A stretch of 37,148 nt of DNA from a virus, in the IMG/VR virus record IMGVR_UViG_3300034023_000155, positions 1 through 37,148 of that record. One strand, 5' to 3'. Shown here piece after piece: positions 24,349 through 30,263 of the stretch. The position numbers were made by a program, and so were the translations under genes. Each line of letters opens with the position of its first letter. The stretch's first letter is position 1. The notes beneath the pieces were generated by a model, which had not been told where the DNA came from, ran no database searches, and was given only the letters and a program-made list of their open reading frames with translations.

Positions 24349-24441
24349 CCCCCAAAAAAAAGGGGCTACAACTACTAACTCCGATGTTTTAAATCGGTTG
24401 GTGGAACGGTCTAGTAACCGCCAGTTAGTATGTGTAGCCCC
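24349..24441 (-). promoter_or_regulatory. Three-way-junction leader with U8 tract before replication gene
   Basis: Arms 24362-24379 and 24424-24441 pair at 16 of 18 positions. Between them two hairpins fit end to end: CCGAT/ATCGG (24381-24397) and TGGTGG/CCGCCA (24399-24423, with one G-T pair). On the minus strand the arm ends CCCC then eight T residues (24354-24361), then the GGGGG that begins the ribosome site of the 24342 start. This looks like an intrinsic terminator/attenuator. CCCC can alternatively pair with the GGGGG. A role in controlling the replication gene is inferred. Confidence 0.7.
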
Positions 24442-24450
24442 ACTAGATTT

Positions 24451-24468
24451 AATCGCCACCACGCGATT
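24451..24468. promoter_or_regulatory. Hyphenated palindrome, possible operator
   Basis: AATCGC-N6-GCGATT lies between the candidate -10 (24474-24479) and the leader structure, near the predicted transcription start. It could be a binding site for a regulator, possibly the encoded initiator. No protein binder is known. Confidence 0.4.
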
Positions 24469-24473
24469 TGTGA

Positions 24474-24502
24474 ATCTTAATTTATCTAATTTAACTTTGC
24501 AA
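24474..24502 (-). promoter_or_regulatory. Candidate promoter of replication gene
   Basis: On the minus strand TTGCAA is followed after 17 bases by TAAGAT. Transcription would begin near 24467 and produce a leader of about 125 bases containing the three-way junction. The -10 match is 4 of 6. The remaining gene-free DNA up to the DnaA boxes is AT-rich with GCGTTTT-like repeats but holds no other feature I can support. Confidence 0.4.
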
Positions 24503-24628
24503 GCGTTTATTTACAACCCCATTTTAGCCAAAAACACCTGTTTTAGCACTTAAATCATGCCAACCAAGGGGCTTTTTAAGCGTTTTGGCGCGTTTTGTAA
24601 TTTACTTACATAAGTGCATTACCCCCCA

Positions 24629-24723
24629 TGTGGATAACGCGTAAAAAATGTGGATAATTTTTGTGGATAAGTGCTTCAAAACTGTGGATAACTTTTTGCC
24701 GTAAACATAAAAACTGTGGATAA
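24629..24723. promoter_or_regulatory. Cluster of five perfect DnaA boxes, likely replication origin
   Basis: TGTGGATAA (reverse complement TTATCCACA, the strongest E. coli DnaA box) occurs five times in one orientation at 24629, 24649, 24662, 24683 and 24715. The flanks are AT-rich and the replication gene lies just beyond. This is a bacterial-type origin in a phage that has no polymerase. Host DnaA binding, with the phage initiator and loader, is inferred. Confidence 0.8.
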
Positions 24724-24725
24724 CT

Positions 24726-25073
24726 TTACGGGGTTAAATAAGCAGTAATGGCGTTTTTTGCGTCATCAAATCCATAACAAACCACCGACATATACCCAAG
24801 CAAAGTTGCCATCCCCATAAATTCTTTTTGGTTTTCCTGCAACTTGCCGCCCTTAATTTTCATTTCAATGAACATCCCATGCCAACCATTTTTAGGAATC
24901 ATTAGGAACAAATCGGGAACGCCTGCAACGACACCTTCGGCTTTTAACTTGACGGCTGTTCCAATATGTCGTGCGCCGCCGTTTGGAATTGCCCATAAGC
25001 ATTTGGCATATTTTGGGTATTGGTAGCGAAACCAAGTAACGGTTGCGACCTGTTCAGCGTGTTCAGTTGTCAT
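24726..25073 (-). CDS. VRR-NUC domain nuclease
   Basis: A 115-residue minimal VRR-NUC protein. Visible motifs are AIPNGGARH (N31 to R35), GVVAGVPDLF (D54), the MFIEMKIKGGKL core (E70, K72) and Q79/Q82. VRR-NUC enzymes cut structured DNA such as replication forks or flaps. It is the first leftward gene, ending three bases before the outermost DnaA box. Standalone VRR-NUC genes are common in phage replication modules. Confidence 0.9.
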   Translation of the reverse strand: MTTEHAEQVATVTWFRYQYPKYAKCLWAIPNGGARHIGTAVKLKAEGVVAGVPDLFLMIPKNGWHGMFIEMKIKGGKLQENQKEFMGMATLLGYMSVVCYGFDDAKNAITAYLTP

Positions 25074-25122
25074 GCGGTTATTTTACCATTAAAAAATAAA
25101 TGCAAAATAATTCAAAATTTTG

Positions 25123-25151
25123 TTGTATTACAGAAAAAAATAGTTTAATCT
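25123..25151 (+). promoter_or_regulatory. Early promoter P1
   Basis: TTGTAT, 17 bases, TAATCT. It is preceded by an AT-rich block with AATGCAAAATAATT that is repeated before P2. It is followed by GAAAGGTGG, a weak version of the leader seen after P2-P4. Confidence 0.45.
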
Positions 25152-25210
25152 GAAAGGTGGCTTACATTTTTATTAAATAAAAAATAAATGCAAAATAATT
25201 AAAAAAAGTG

Positions 25211-25239
25211 TTGTATTACAATAAAAACAGGTTTAATAT
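25211..25239 (+). promoter_or_regulatory. Early promoter P2
   Basis: TTGTAT, 17 bases, TAATAT, then GCAGTTGTGGTTG. The upstream AATGCAAAATAATT element repeats that of P1. The leader leads into AAAGGAAACT and the start of the 25287 gene. The shared pattern with P3 and P4 supports a real set. Confidence 0.6.
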
Positions 25240-25286
25240 GCAGTTGTGGTTGTTAAACACATAAACGGAAATTAAAGGAAACTATT

Positions 25287-25802
25287 ATGACAACAGTAAT
25301 TGACACATTCTTAGCAAGTTGGAAACAAAAAGCAAAACAACATTATGTTTCAACAACTAATCAATATCTTGAATTAAGAAAAGCCCGTTGGGATTTAATG
25401 AAAAAATATAATTTAGAAACAACGCGCCCAAATCAAGAATTTCCACAAGATTATGTAGATGCAAAAAATGCTTTAAAAGCATTTAAAGATGTTAGGGCTA
25501 AATCAGAATTTGCGTTAATTGAAAGATGTGTATATGCAAACCACGCAGGCAACTTAACAGAAACTTTAGATTCATTCCTTGAAAAATTGTTAGACAAAGA
25601 AGTTGAAATTAAAAAAGTATCATTGATTAAAAGAATTGAAGCAAAAGCAGGTGAAATGGTTGATGCTGATAAATTGTATATTGGTGCAGACGGTAGCATT
25701 AACGGCTATGTGTTAGGCAAAATTAAAGAAGTGAAAGTTGAAACAATCTACGCAGGCGGCTTTAACATTCAATGCTTACATTACAGGGTCTTAGTTAAAT
25801 AA
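25287..25802 (+). CDS. Hypothetical early protein
   Basis: A 171-residue protein. The N-terminal two thirds are helical and charged (SWKQKAKQHYVSTTNQYLELRKARW..., with repeated Lys/Glu). The C-terminal part has a compact beta region (KLYIGADGSINGYVLGKI..., then YAGGFNIQCLHYRVLV). It is the first rightward gene, with strong promoters and a following terminator, so it is probably abundant early. Similar C-terminal segments occur in other phage early genes from memory, but no function is known. Confidence 0.7.
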   Translation: MTTVIDTFLASWKQKAKQHYVSTTNQYLELRKARWDLMKKYNLETTRPNQEFPQDYVDAKNALKAFKDVRAKSEFALIERCVYANHAGNLTETLDSFLEKLLDKEVEIKKVSLIKRIEAKAGEMVDADKLYIGADGSINGYVLGKIKEVKVETIYAGGFNIQCLHYRVLVK

Positions 25803-25808
25803 CAGAAC

Positions 25809-25826
25809 GGGGCGAAAGCCCCTTTT
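25809..25826 (+). terminator. Terminator GGGGC-GAAA-GCCCC-TTTT
   Basis: A 5-bp GC stem with a GAAA (GNRA) loop followed by TTTT, directly after the stop codon of the first early gene. The same stem with a GCAA loop recurs without a T run further down the operon. Confidence 0.75.
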
Positions 25827-25845
25827 GTTTGATTTAAAAAAATGC

Positions 25846-25874
25846 TTGTATTACAACAAAAGTTTATGTAATAT
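25846..25874 (+). promoter_or_regulatory. Early promoter P3
   Basis: TTGTAT, 17 bases, TAATAT, then GTAATTGTGGG. It reads into the 25920 gene. It shares the TTGTATTACA start with P1 and P2. Confidence 0.6.
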
Positions 25875-25919
25875 GTAATTGTGGGATTTATACCCAAAAA
25901 ATTTAAAGGATAAGACAAA

Positions 25920-26327
25920 ATGACATATCAACACAACGATGGCGGCATGGTAGCCGCAGGCTTTAAGAAACCTAAAAAAGATTGCGTGGTTCGCGCCATA
26001 GCGATTGCAAACCAAATGACCTATGCTGAAGCCAATGACCTAATCAACCAAGTTGCAGGCAAGGATGTTGATGCTAGGAACAATGGCGTAAACAAAAAAG
26101 TGTGGAAAGACCTTATGAAACAGTTGGGCTGGACATGGACACCCACTATGTTGGTCGGGTCGGGTTGCAAGGTTCATCTTGATGCCGATGAACTGCCAAT
26201 GGGTAGGTTATTGGTTAGCGTCAGCAAGCATTTAACGGTTATGATTGATGGTGTCATCCATGATGTTTACCCTAATGTGGCACGCGGCGGCAAAAGGGCT
26301 GTTTACGGGTATTACAAAAAAGATTAA
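25920..26327 (+). CDS. Possible papain-like-fold early protein
   Basis: A 135-residue protein. The sequence has HNDGGMVAAGF, then DCVVRAIAIA (C22), LGWTWTPTMLVGSGCKVHL, and LLVSVSKHLTVMIDGVIHDVYP (H104, D110/D115). The Cys...His...Asp order and the SKHLTV-strand context resemble C39/papain-like or transglutaminase-like hydrolases. This is an inference from motif order only. It is preceded by AAAGGATAAGACAAA. An early peptidase or amidase acting on a host target would fit the position. Confidence 0.6.
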   Translation: MTYQHNDGGMVAAGFKKPKKDCVVRAIAIANQMTYAEANDLINQVAGKDVDARNNGVNKKVWKDLMKQLGWTWTPTMLVGSGCKVHLDADELPMGRLLVSVSKHLTVMIDGVIHDVYPNVARGGKRAVYGYYKKD

Positions 26328-26356
26328 AAATAATTGCAAATAATTGCAAAAAACGC

Positions 26357-26385
26357 TTGCTATACAATAAAACCATGTGTAATAT
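26357..26385 (+). promoter_or_regulatory. Early promoter P4 with upstream AATAATTGCA repeats
   Basis: TTGCTA, 17 bases, TAATAT, then GAAGTTGTGGTTGGG. Two direct copies of AATAATTGCAA lie just upstream. It reads into the 26436 gene. The 17-base spacer and TTGTGG downstream box match P2 and P3. Confidence 0.6.
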
Positions 26386-26435
26386 GAAGTTGTGGTTGGG
26401 CAACACACAAACGGAAACTTAAAGGAAACTTAAAA

Positions 26436-26735
26436 ATGGCTACAATCAAACAACGCAGAATCAAAGTTGGCACATCTTATTACGCATCAGGTTACGGTCG
26501 CGGTATCAACACGCGCAATGTGTATTTAATTGATGGCTTCTTTTATGTATATCACCCTGACTATGCAAAAACACAATACACCCCACTTGAAGGCGAATTA
26601 ACTGGTTATATCCCTGTTAATAAAACAGCGCAACGCGTAGGCAACGGTTATGTTGTTAATGAATACTTTACTGCCTGCAAACCAAATCGCACCCCTGATT
26701 ATGAACGCGATAACTTTCATCAACCTGCAATCTAA
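26436..26735 (+). CDS. Hypothetical early protein
   Basis: A 99-residue protein rich in Tyr and basic residues (KQRRIKVGTSYYASGYGRGINTRNVYL, then HPDYAKTQYTPLEGELTGYIP). It appears beta-rich, without a known motif. An early host-modifying or DNA-binding role is possible but unsupported. It is preceded by TTAAAGGAAACTT and followed by a GNRA-type hairpin. Confidence 0.6.
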   Translation: MATIKQRRIKVGTSYYASGYGRGINTRNVYLIDGFFYVYHPDYAKTQYTPLEGELTGYIPVNKTAQRVGNGYVVNEYFTACKPNRTPDYERDNFHQPAI

Positions 26736-26742
26736 ACTAAAC

Positions 26743-26756
26743 GGGGCGCAAGCCCC
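26743..26756 (+). promoter_or_regulatory. GNRA hairpin GGGGC-GCAA-GCCCC
   Basis: A perfect 5-bp stem with a GCAA tetraloop, just after a stop codon and before AAAGGAAACTAAA-ATG of the next gene. There is no T run, so it is more likely an mRNA stabiliser or processing/insulating element than a terminator. Recurs at 27046 and 27296. Confidence 0.6.
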
Positions 26757-26781
26757 AACTTGGAAACTAAAGGAAACTAAA

Positions 26782-27039
26782 ATGACATTACCAATTTATT
26801 ATTCAGTTTATTTAGCGCAAAATCTTGATGCAGGTGAACCGTTTTTTGAATACTTTACTGTATGTTTGGAAATGAAAATTCCAACAGATAAACAAACTGT
26901 TTTGAAAAAAAATACTATCTACAAAAATGTTCATGTGGACTTAACGGGTTTTTTAACAGAATCAGAAGCAAAAATTCAATTAAACTTTTTTAGTGAAAAA
27001 TTTCAATCTTGCGAAAATGATTTTTTTAAAAAACTTTAA
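26782..27039 (+). CDS. Small hypothetical early protein
   Basis: 85 residues from the ATG that follows AAAGGAAACTAAA; longer in-frame starts would run through the upstream gene and hairpin. It begins MTLPIYYSVYLAQNLDAGEPFFEY and ends with a basic FFKKL. It contains several Phe/Tyr and two Cys. No recognised motif. Confidence 0.6.
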   Translation: MTLPIYYSVYLAQNLDAGEPFFEYFTVCLEMKIPTDKQTVLKKNTIYKNVHVDLTGFLTESEAKIQLNFFSEKFQSCENDFFKKL

Positions 27040-27045
27040 TTAACA

Positions 27046-27057
27046 GGGCGCAAGCCC
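27046..27057 (+). promoter_or_regulatory. GNRA hairpin GGGC-GCAA-GCCC
   Basis: A 4-bp version of the GCAA-loop stem between two early genes, followed by the same CCAACTTGGAAACTAAAGGAAACT leader (split over 27058-27080). Confidence 0.5.
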
Positions 27058-27083
27058 CAACTTGGAAACTAAAGGAAACTATT

Positions 27084-27290
27084 ATGAACATTACTAAAAA
27101 TGCTTTAAAAGAATTGTTGGATGATTTGCAAGAAGATTATCGCGCTTATATGGATTCTTCAGTTTCCGTAACTAACGCGCTTGTTGAAAATCCAAATCAT
27201 AGCGATAAAGAATCTATGCTTAAATTTGTGCAAGCAAAGCATAGGGATTATCTAAACTCACGCAAAGCAATTTTGGCTTTAATTGACTAA
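27084..27290 (+). CDS. Small helical hypothetical early protein
   Basis: A 68-residue protein, nearly all helix (ITKNALKELLDDLQEDYRAYMD, then MLKFVQAKHRDYLNSRKAILALI). No motif. The acidic N-terminal helix and basic C-terminus suggest a small binding or inhibitor protein; function unknown. It follows an AAAGGAAACTATT leader. Confidence 0.6.
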   Translation: MNITKNALKELLDDLQEDYRAYMDSSVSVTNALVENPNHSDKESMLKFVQAKHRDYLNSRKAILALID

Positions 27291-27295
27291 TCAAT

Positions 27296-27309
27296 GGGGC
27301 GCAAGCCCC
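27296..27309 (+). promoter_or_regulatory. GNRA hairpin GGGGC-GCAA-GCCCC
   Basis: A perfect repeat of the 26743 hairpin, located between stop and next ribosome site. Lacks a T run. Confidence 0.6.
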
Positions 27310-27333
27310 TGTTGGAATTTAAAGGAAACTAAA

Positions 27334-27630
27334 ATGAAATATATCCGCCCTGTTTTTGACGATGATTATTCAGAAAATACACCCGTCAATCTAAAAGACC
27401 TTATTGAACAGTTTTTAATCAACAGCCACAATTTATCAGATTATGTTGAAGAAACAGATTTGATTGCCGACCAAGTGTTGGTTATTCTTTACGATGCCAA
27501 TGACGATAAGTTGGGTCGTATTCGCGACATTTACAACAAACGCATAAGTGAAGTTGCCTATTTCGTTGATGAAAATTACGATGTTGATGGCTATGCAAAA
27601 TTTATGGTTGACCAAGTAAAGGACTGGTAA
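27334..27630 (+). CDS. Hypothetical acidic early protein
   Basis: 98 residues from the ATG after AAAGGAAACTAAA. It is strongly acidic (FDDDYSENTPVNLKDLIEQF, EETDLIADQVLVIL, DANDDKL), and also has a basic patch near IRDIYNKRIS. Acidic small early proteins can act as DNA mimics, but no fold match is available here. Its stop codon overlaps the next start (TAATG). Confidence 0.6.
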   Translation: MKYIRPVFDDDYSENTPVNLKDLIEQFLINSHNLSDYVEETDLIADQVLVILYDANDDKLGRIRDIYNKRISEVAYFVDENYDVDGYAKFMVDQVKDW

Positions 27631-27755
27631 TGAAAGACTACAAAAACTTAGTTGTAAAATCTGAAACAAACTGGTTGCACATTGCTGTTGAAACCGTTTG
27701 CTTTGTCGGTAGCATGATAGCAATAGGCTTCTTGCTTTGCTTGCTGTCTGCTTAA
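27630..27755 (+). CDS. 41-residue membrane protein
   Basis: It begins TAATG-coupled to the previous gene. Sequence: MKDYKNLVVKSETNWLHIAV, then a hydrophobic segment (VCFVGSMIAIGFLLCLLSA) that would span the inner membrane, ending at the C-terminus. Two cysteines. An unknown early membrane protein, too short to classify. Confidence 0.55.
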   Translation: MKDYKNLVVKSETNWLHIAVETVCFVGSMIAIGFLLCLLSA

Positions 27756-27771
27756 AATTAAAGGATAAGAC

Positions 27772-28296
27772 ATGACCTATGCAAAATTAAGAAAATTGAA
27801 TGTCAATGACAGAACCGAAAAGAAGGGCAACCTAACTTACCTTTCTTGGACTTATGCGATTGATGAACTACTACAAGCCGATGAAACGGCAACATGGGAT
27901 TTTCCCGAACCAAAATACTATGGCGAAACCATGATGGTGTTCTGCAATGTTACCGCCTTTGGCAAGACCATGAAAATGCAACTGCCTGTCATGGATAATC
28001 GCAACAATGCTATTGCCAACCCCGATGCCCGTAAAATTAGCGATGCTACGATGCGATGCCTTGCCAAGTGTTGTGCGTGCTTCGGAATTGGATTGTATAT
28101 TTTCGCTGGTCAAGACCTGCCGCAAATAGATGCTGAAGATTATACTGAAGAACTAATTGCCTGCATTACCTTGGATGAATTGCAAAAAGCCTATCTGCGT
28201 ATTGTGCCAATTTTTAAAACTGACGCTGAATCGCTTGCCGTTATTACTAAGACCAAAGACCTAATGAAAGCCAAACTAACAAAGGATGCCAAATGA
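27772..28296 (+). CDS. Sak3-like single-strand annealing protein
   Basis: A 174-residue protein resembling the DUF1071/Sak3 family: LRKLNVNDRTEKKGNLTYLSWTYAIDELL near the start, then TMMVFCNVTAFGKTMKMQLPVMD and DARKISDATMRCLAKCCACFGIGLYIFAGQDLP. Sak3-type proteins anneal complementary ssDNA. It is followed by a lambda-type exonuclease, the usual phage recombination pair. The leader is AAAGGATAAGAC. The stop overlaps the next gene (ATGA). Confidence 0.8.
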   Translation: MTYAKLRKLNVNDRTEKKGNLTYLSWTYAIDELLQADETATWDFPEPKYYGETMMVFCNVTAFGKTMKMQLPVMDNRNNAIANPDARKISDATMRCLAKCCACFGIGLYIFAGQDLPQIDAEDYTEELIACITLDELQKAYLRIVPIFKTDAESLAVITKTKDLMKAKLTKDAK

Positions 28297-28436
28297 TTAT
28301 CACCAGCCTTTACAAACTAGCACCACCAAGCCCACGCCTTGTGGAATTGCGCGAAAAGAAAGTTGCCGCCTGTAAAAAAATGATGGGCGAAAAATGGTTG
28401 TTTGCCAAACAGGTTCAACGGAAGGATGGCAAATGA
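28293..28436 (+). CDS. 47-residue small protein between annealing protein and exonuclease
   Basis: Begins ATGA-coupled to the annealing protein gene and ends ATGA-coupled to the exonuclease gene. The sequence (YKLAPPSPRLVELREKKVAA, then MMGEKWLFAKQVQRKDGK) is basic and helical. Its place suggests a bridging or regulatory partner; no homologue recognised. Confidence 0.5.
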   Translation: MIITSLYKLAPPSPRLVELREKKVAACKKMMGEKWLFAKQVQRKDGK

Positions 28437-29056
28437 ACGAAATCCAAGGGTCAGATGAATGGTTTGCCGCCCGGTTAGGCAAGGTTAGCGCAAGCCGTCT
28501 TGCCGATGTATTGGCAACCGTTAAAACAGGTGAAGCAACAACGCGCCGCAACTATCGCATGCAACTGGTTTGCGAACGCTTGACGGGGCGCAAAGCCGAA
28601 ACCTATACCAACGCCCACATGGAACGCGGAAATGCGTTAGAACCGCTTGCAAGGGCTTCGTATGAACTAAAAAAAGGTGTCATGGTTGATGAAGTTGGCT
28701 TTGTTCAACATCCAACCATTGAAATGGCAGGTGCAAGCCCCGATGGATTGGTTGATGGCGGCAGTATTGAAATAAAATGCCCAACGCCTGCTAATCACAT
28801 TGAAACCGTATTGCGCGGAACAGCACCAAGCCAATACTTTGCCCAAATGCAATGGCAAATGGCTTGTTTAGGCGATGCTTATAAATTTGTGGATTTTGTG
28901 TCCTATTGCCCCGATGTGGGTGAAGATTTGGAATTGTTTATTGTTCGCGTTCCACGCGATGATGAATGGTTGCAACAAGCGGAAAAGGATGTGATTGCTT
29001 TTCTAAATGAAGTGTCGGAAACATACAGTCAATTAAAATCACTTAAATGGCTGTAA
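28433..29056 (+). CDS. YqaJ / lambda-type 5'-3' exonuclease
   Basis: A 207-residue PD-(D/E)XK exonuclease. Motifs: QGSDEWFAARLGKVSAS at the start, MERGNALEP (E70 region), ASPDGLVDG (D104) and SIEIKCP (E113, K115), then SQYFAQMQWQMACLG. These are the YqaJ core. It would digest one strand from DNA ends for the annealing protein. Overlaps the upstream small gene by four bases. Confidence 0.93.
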   Translation: MNEIQGSDEWFAARLGKVSASRLADVLATVKTGEATTRRNYRMQLVCERLTGRKAETYTNAHMERGNALEPLARASYELKKGVMVDEVGFVQHPTIEMAGASPDGLVDGGSIEIKCPTPANHIETVLRGTAPSQYFAQMQWQMACLGDAYKFVDFVSYCPDVGEDLELFIVRVPRDDEWLQQAEKDVIAFLNEVSETYSQLKSLKWL

Positions 29057-29082
29057 TTATTTAATCAACTAAAGGAACTAAA

Positions 29083-29349
29083 ATGGCAATTACCCATGAA
29101 CTAATCGCCCGTGGCGAAACTTACAAAGACAAAGAAGGCAACGATAAAACGCGCTGGATTCGCTGTGGCGTTGTAATGGACACTAAGTCCGGTGGTCAAG
29201 CAATCCACCTTGAAAGTTTACCAATTAACTTTGATGGCTGGCTAATGATGAAAGAACCTATGCCAAAGGAAAATCAAAAGCCTTATAGCAAATCGGGTTC
29301 GGTTTCTGAAAAACCAATTGAAGATATTGAATCGGATATTCCGTTTTAA
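29083..29349 (+). CDS. SSB-like protein with DIPF tail
   Basis: An 88-residue protein. The core (GETYKDKEGNDKTRWIRCGVVMDTKSGGQAIHLESLP, split) has the strand pattern of a short OB-like module seen in small phage proteins. The C-terminus is acidic and ends DIESDIPF, the same tip by which bacterial SSB recruits partners. It follows the annealing protein and exonuclease. A ssDNA-binding role is inferred; the OB fold is not proven from sequence alone. Confidence 0.7.
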   Translation: MAITHELIARGETYKDKEGNDKTRWIRCGVVMDTKSGGQAIHLESLPINFDGWLMMKEPMPKENQKPYSKSGSVSEKPIEDIESDIPF

Positions 29350-29368
29350 TAATACCGTTCTAACTAAC

Positions 29369-29382
29369 AGCCCTACGGGGCT
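29369..29382 (+). promoter_or_regulatory. UNCG hairpin AGCCC-UACG-GGGCU
   Basis: A 5-bp stem with a C(UACG)G extra-stable tetraloop directly upstream of TTTAAGGAAACTAT-ATG. It is analogous in place to the GNRA hairpins but has a different loop family. Confidence 0.55.
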
Positions 29383-29395
29383 TTAAGGAAACTAT

Positions 29396-29563
29396 ATGTA
29401 TATTACTGACGAACAGTTTGATGAAACCATTGAACGCGCATTTACACGCGGCATGGAATTCCAAAAAGCAAACCAGCGCGACCTTGAAAATGCTTGGTTT
29501 GACATTGGCTATAATGCCGGGATAAAAATTGCTAGACTTAATCAAGAAGAACCAACACTATGA
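29396..29563 (+). CDS. Small hypothetical protein
   Basis: A 55-residue acidic protein (MYITDEQFDETIERAFTRGM, then ENAWFDIGYNAGIKIARL). Two amphipathic helices. It is the first of five overlapping small genes. No motif. Confidence 0.5.
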   Translation: MYITDEQFDETIERAFTRGMEFQKANQRDLENAWFDIGYNAGIKIARLNQEEPTL

Positions 29564-29682
29564 CCAAACTGTGTATGTCATGTCAAAAAATGCCGGCAAT
29601 CAAAAAGGTTGGTTGTCGGGTTTTGTGCAAGAATTGTGTTGATGCTAGAAACAAAGCAATTTTAAAGGCTAAGAAATTATGA
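29560..29682 (+). CDS. Small zinc-ribbon protein
   Basis: 40 residues with C-x2-C (CMSC) and a second C-x2-C (CKNC) plus an isolated cysteine, and a basic C-terminal helix. This fits a single zinc knuckle. ATGA overlaps on both sides. Possible nucleic-acid-binding partner of the recombination module. Confidence 0.5.
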   Translation: MTKLCMSCQKMPAIKKVGCRVLCKNCVDARNKAILKAKKL

Positions 29683-29861
29683 ACGGATGTCATAGCGATT
29701 TAGTGCCTGACCGTTGCCAGCATGAAAAGGTGTTTCATAGCGATGGCAAAACATCATGGGATTATATTTTTACGCGCGACTGCCAATATACTAAACAAGG
29801 ATTTGTTGATGCTGGTTGCGATGGTTGCAAGCAAAGGAACTTAAATGAAAAAACTACTTAA
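29679..29861 (+). CDS. Small Cys/His-rich protein
   Basis: 60 residues with C4/H5, C13/H15, H20, C35 and C47/C50 (CDGC). A zinc-binding small domain is plausible. ATGA-coupled to the upstream gene and overlapping the next by 17 bases. Function unknown. Confidence 0.5.
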   Translation: MNGCHSDLVPDRCQHEKVFHSDGKTSWDYIFTRDCQYTKQGFVDAGCDGCKQRNLNEKTT

Positions 29862-30018
29862 CTATTTAACCGCCAAAGACTATACTTTTATTGATGTATT
29901 GGGTAATTCAATAATTGGTGCGCTTGTTTATAACGGCAGTCTGTGGTGGTTTTTATTGATTATTCCAATGGCTTTAATCAACGCTATTTTAAGAAAATTG
30001 AATTGCAGGATTTTATGA
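29845..30018 (+). CDS. 57-residue membrane protein
   Basis: Starts inside the previous gene after AAAGGAACTTAA. It has a hydrophobic stretch (SLWWFLLIIPMALINAIL) flanked by basic residues and a further helix before it, giving one or two membrane spans. Its ATGA overlaps the next gene. Function unknown. Confidence 0.5.
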   Translation: MKKLLNYLTAKDYTFIDVLGNSIIGALVYNGSLWWFLLIIPMALINAILRKLNCRIL

Positions 30019-30263
30019 GTAAAAACGATATAACTGGCGATGCTATTGTTAGCAAGTTTAGCAACACTTATGCTGACAAATACGATGCCATATTTCGCAA
30101 CAAAGATTTAGCCAAGTGTGCCGGGCAAGCCACCGATGGAACTATGGTCTGTGCTTATAGGGAACAATGCAAACGCTATGTTATGCCTGCAAGTGAACAT
30201 CAAGCATGGTCTGACTTTTGGAAAGGTGGCGATGATTGCGCCAGTTATATATCTATAAAGTAA
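30015..30263 (+). CDS. Small hypothetical protein, last of early operon
   Basis: 82 residues from MSKNDIT (AGGATTTT before the ATG). It contains four Cys (CAGQ, CAYREQC, DDCASY) and several aromatics; KFSNTYADKYDAIFRNKDLAKC recalls a small all-helix domain. Its stop directly abuts the stop of the converging lysis gene. Unknown function. Confidence 0.55.
   Translation: MSKNDITGDAIVSKFSNTYADKYDAIFRNKDLAKCAGQATDGTMVCAYREQCKRYVMPASEHQAWSDFWKGGDDCASYISIK

Noticed and set aside
24362-24441. tRNA-like cloverleaf (7-bp acceptor GGGGCTA/TAGCCCC)
   Set aside because: The pairing extends to about 18 positions, there is no T-loop (GTTCRA) or sensible anticodon arm, and only two internal hairpins exist.
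24629-24723. Phage-specific iterons rather than DnaA boxes
   Set aside because: The units are exactly the classic TTATCCACA box with variable spacing; iterons are usually longer and evenly spaced.
25087-26345. CRISPR-like array from the repeated AATGCAAAATAATT and TTGTATTACA units
   Set aside because: Units are parts of promoters, irregularly spaced, and there are no uniform spacers or cas genes.
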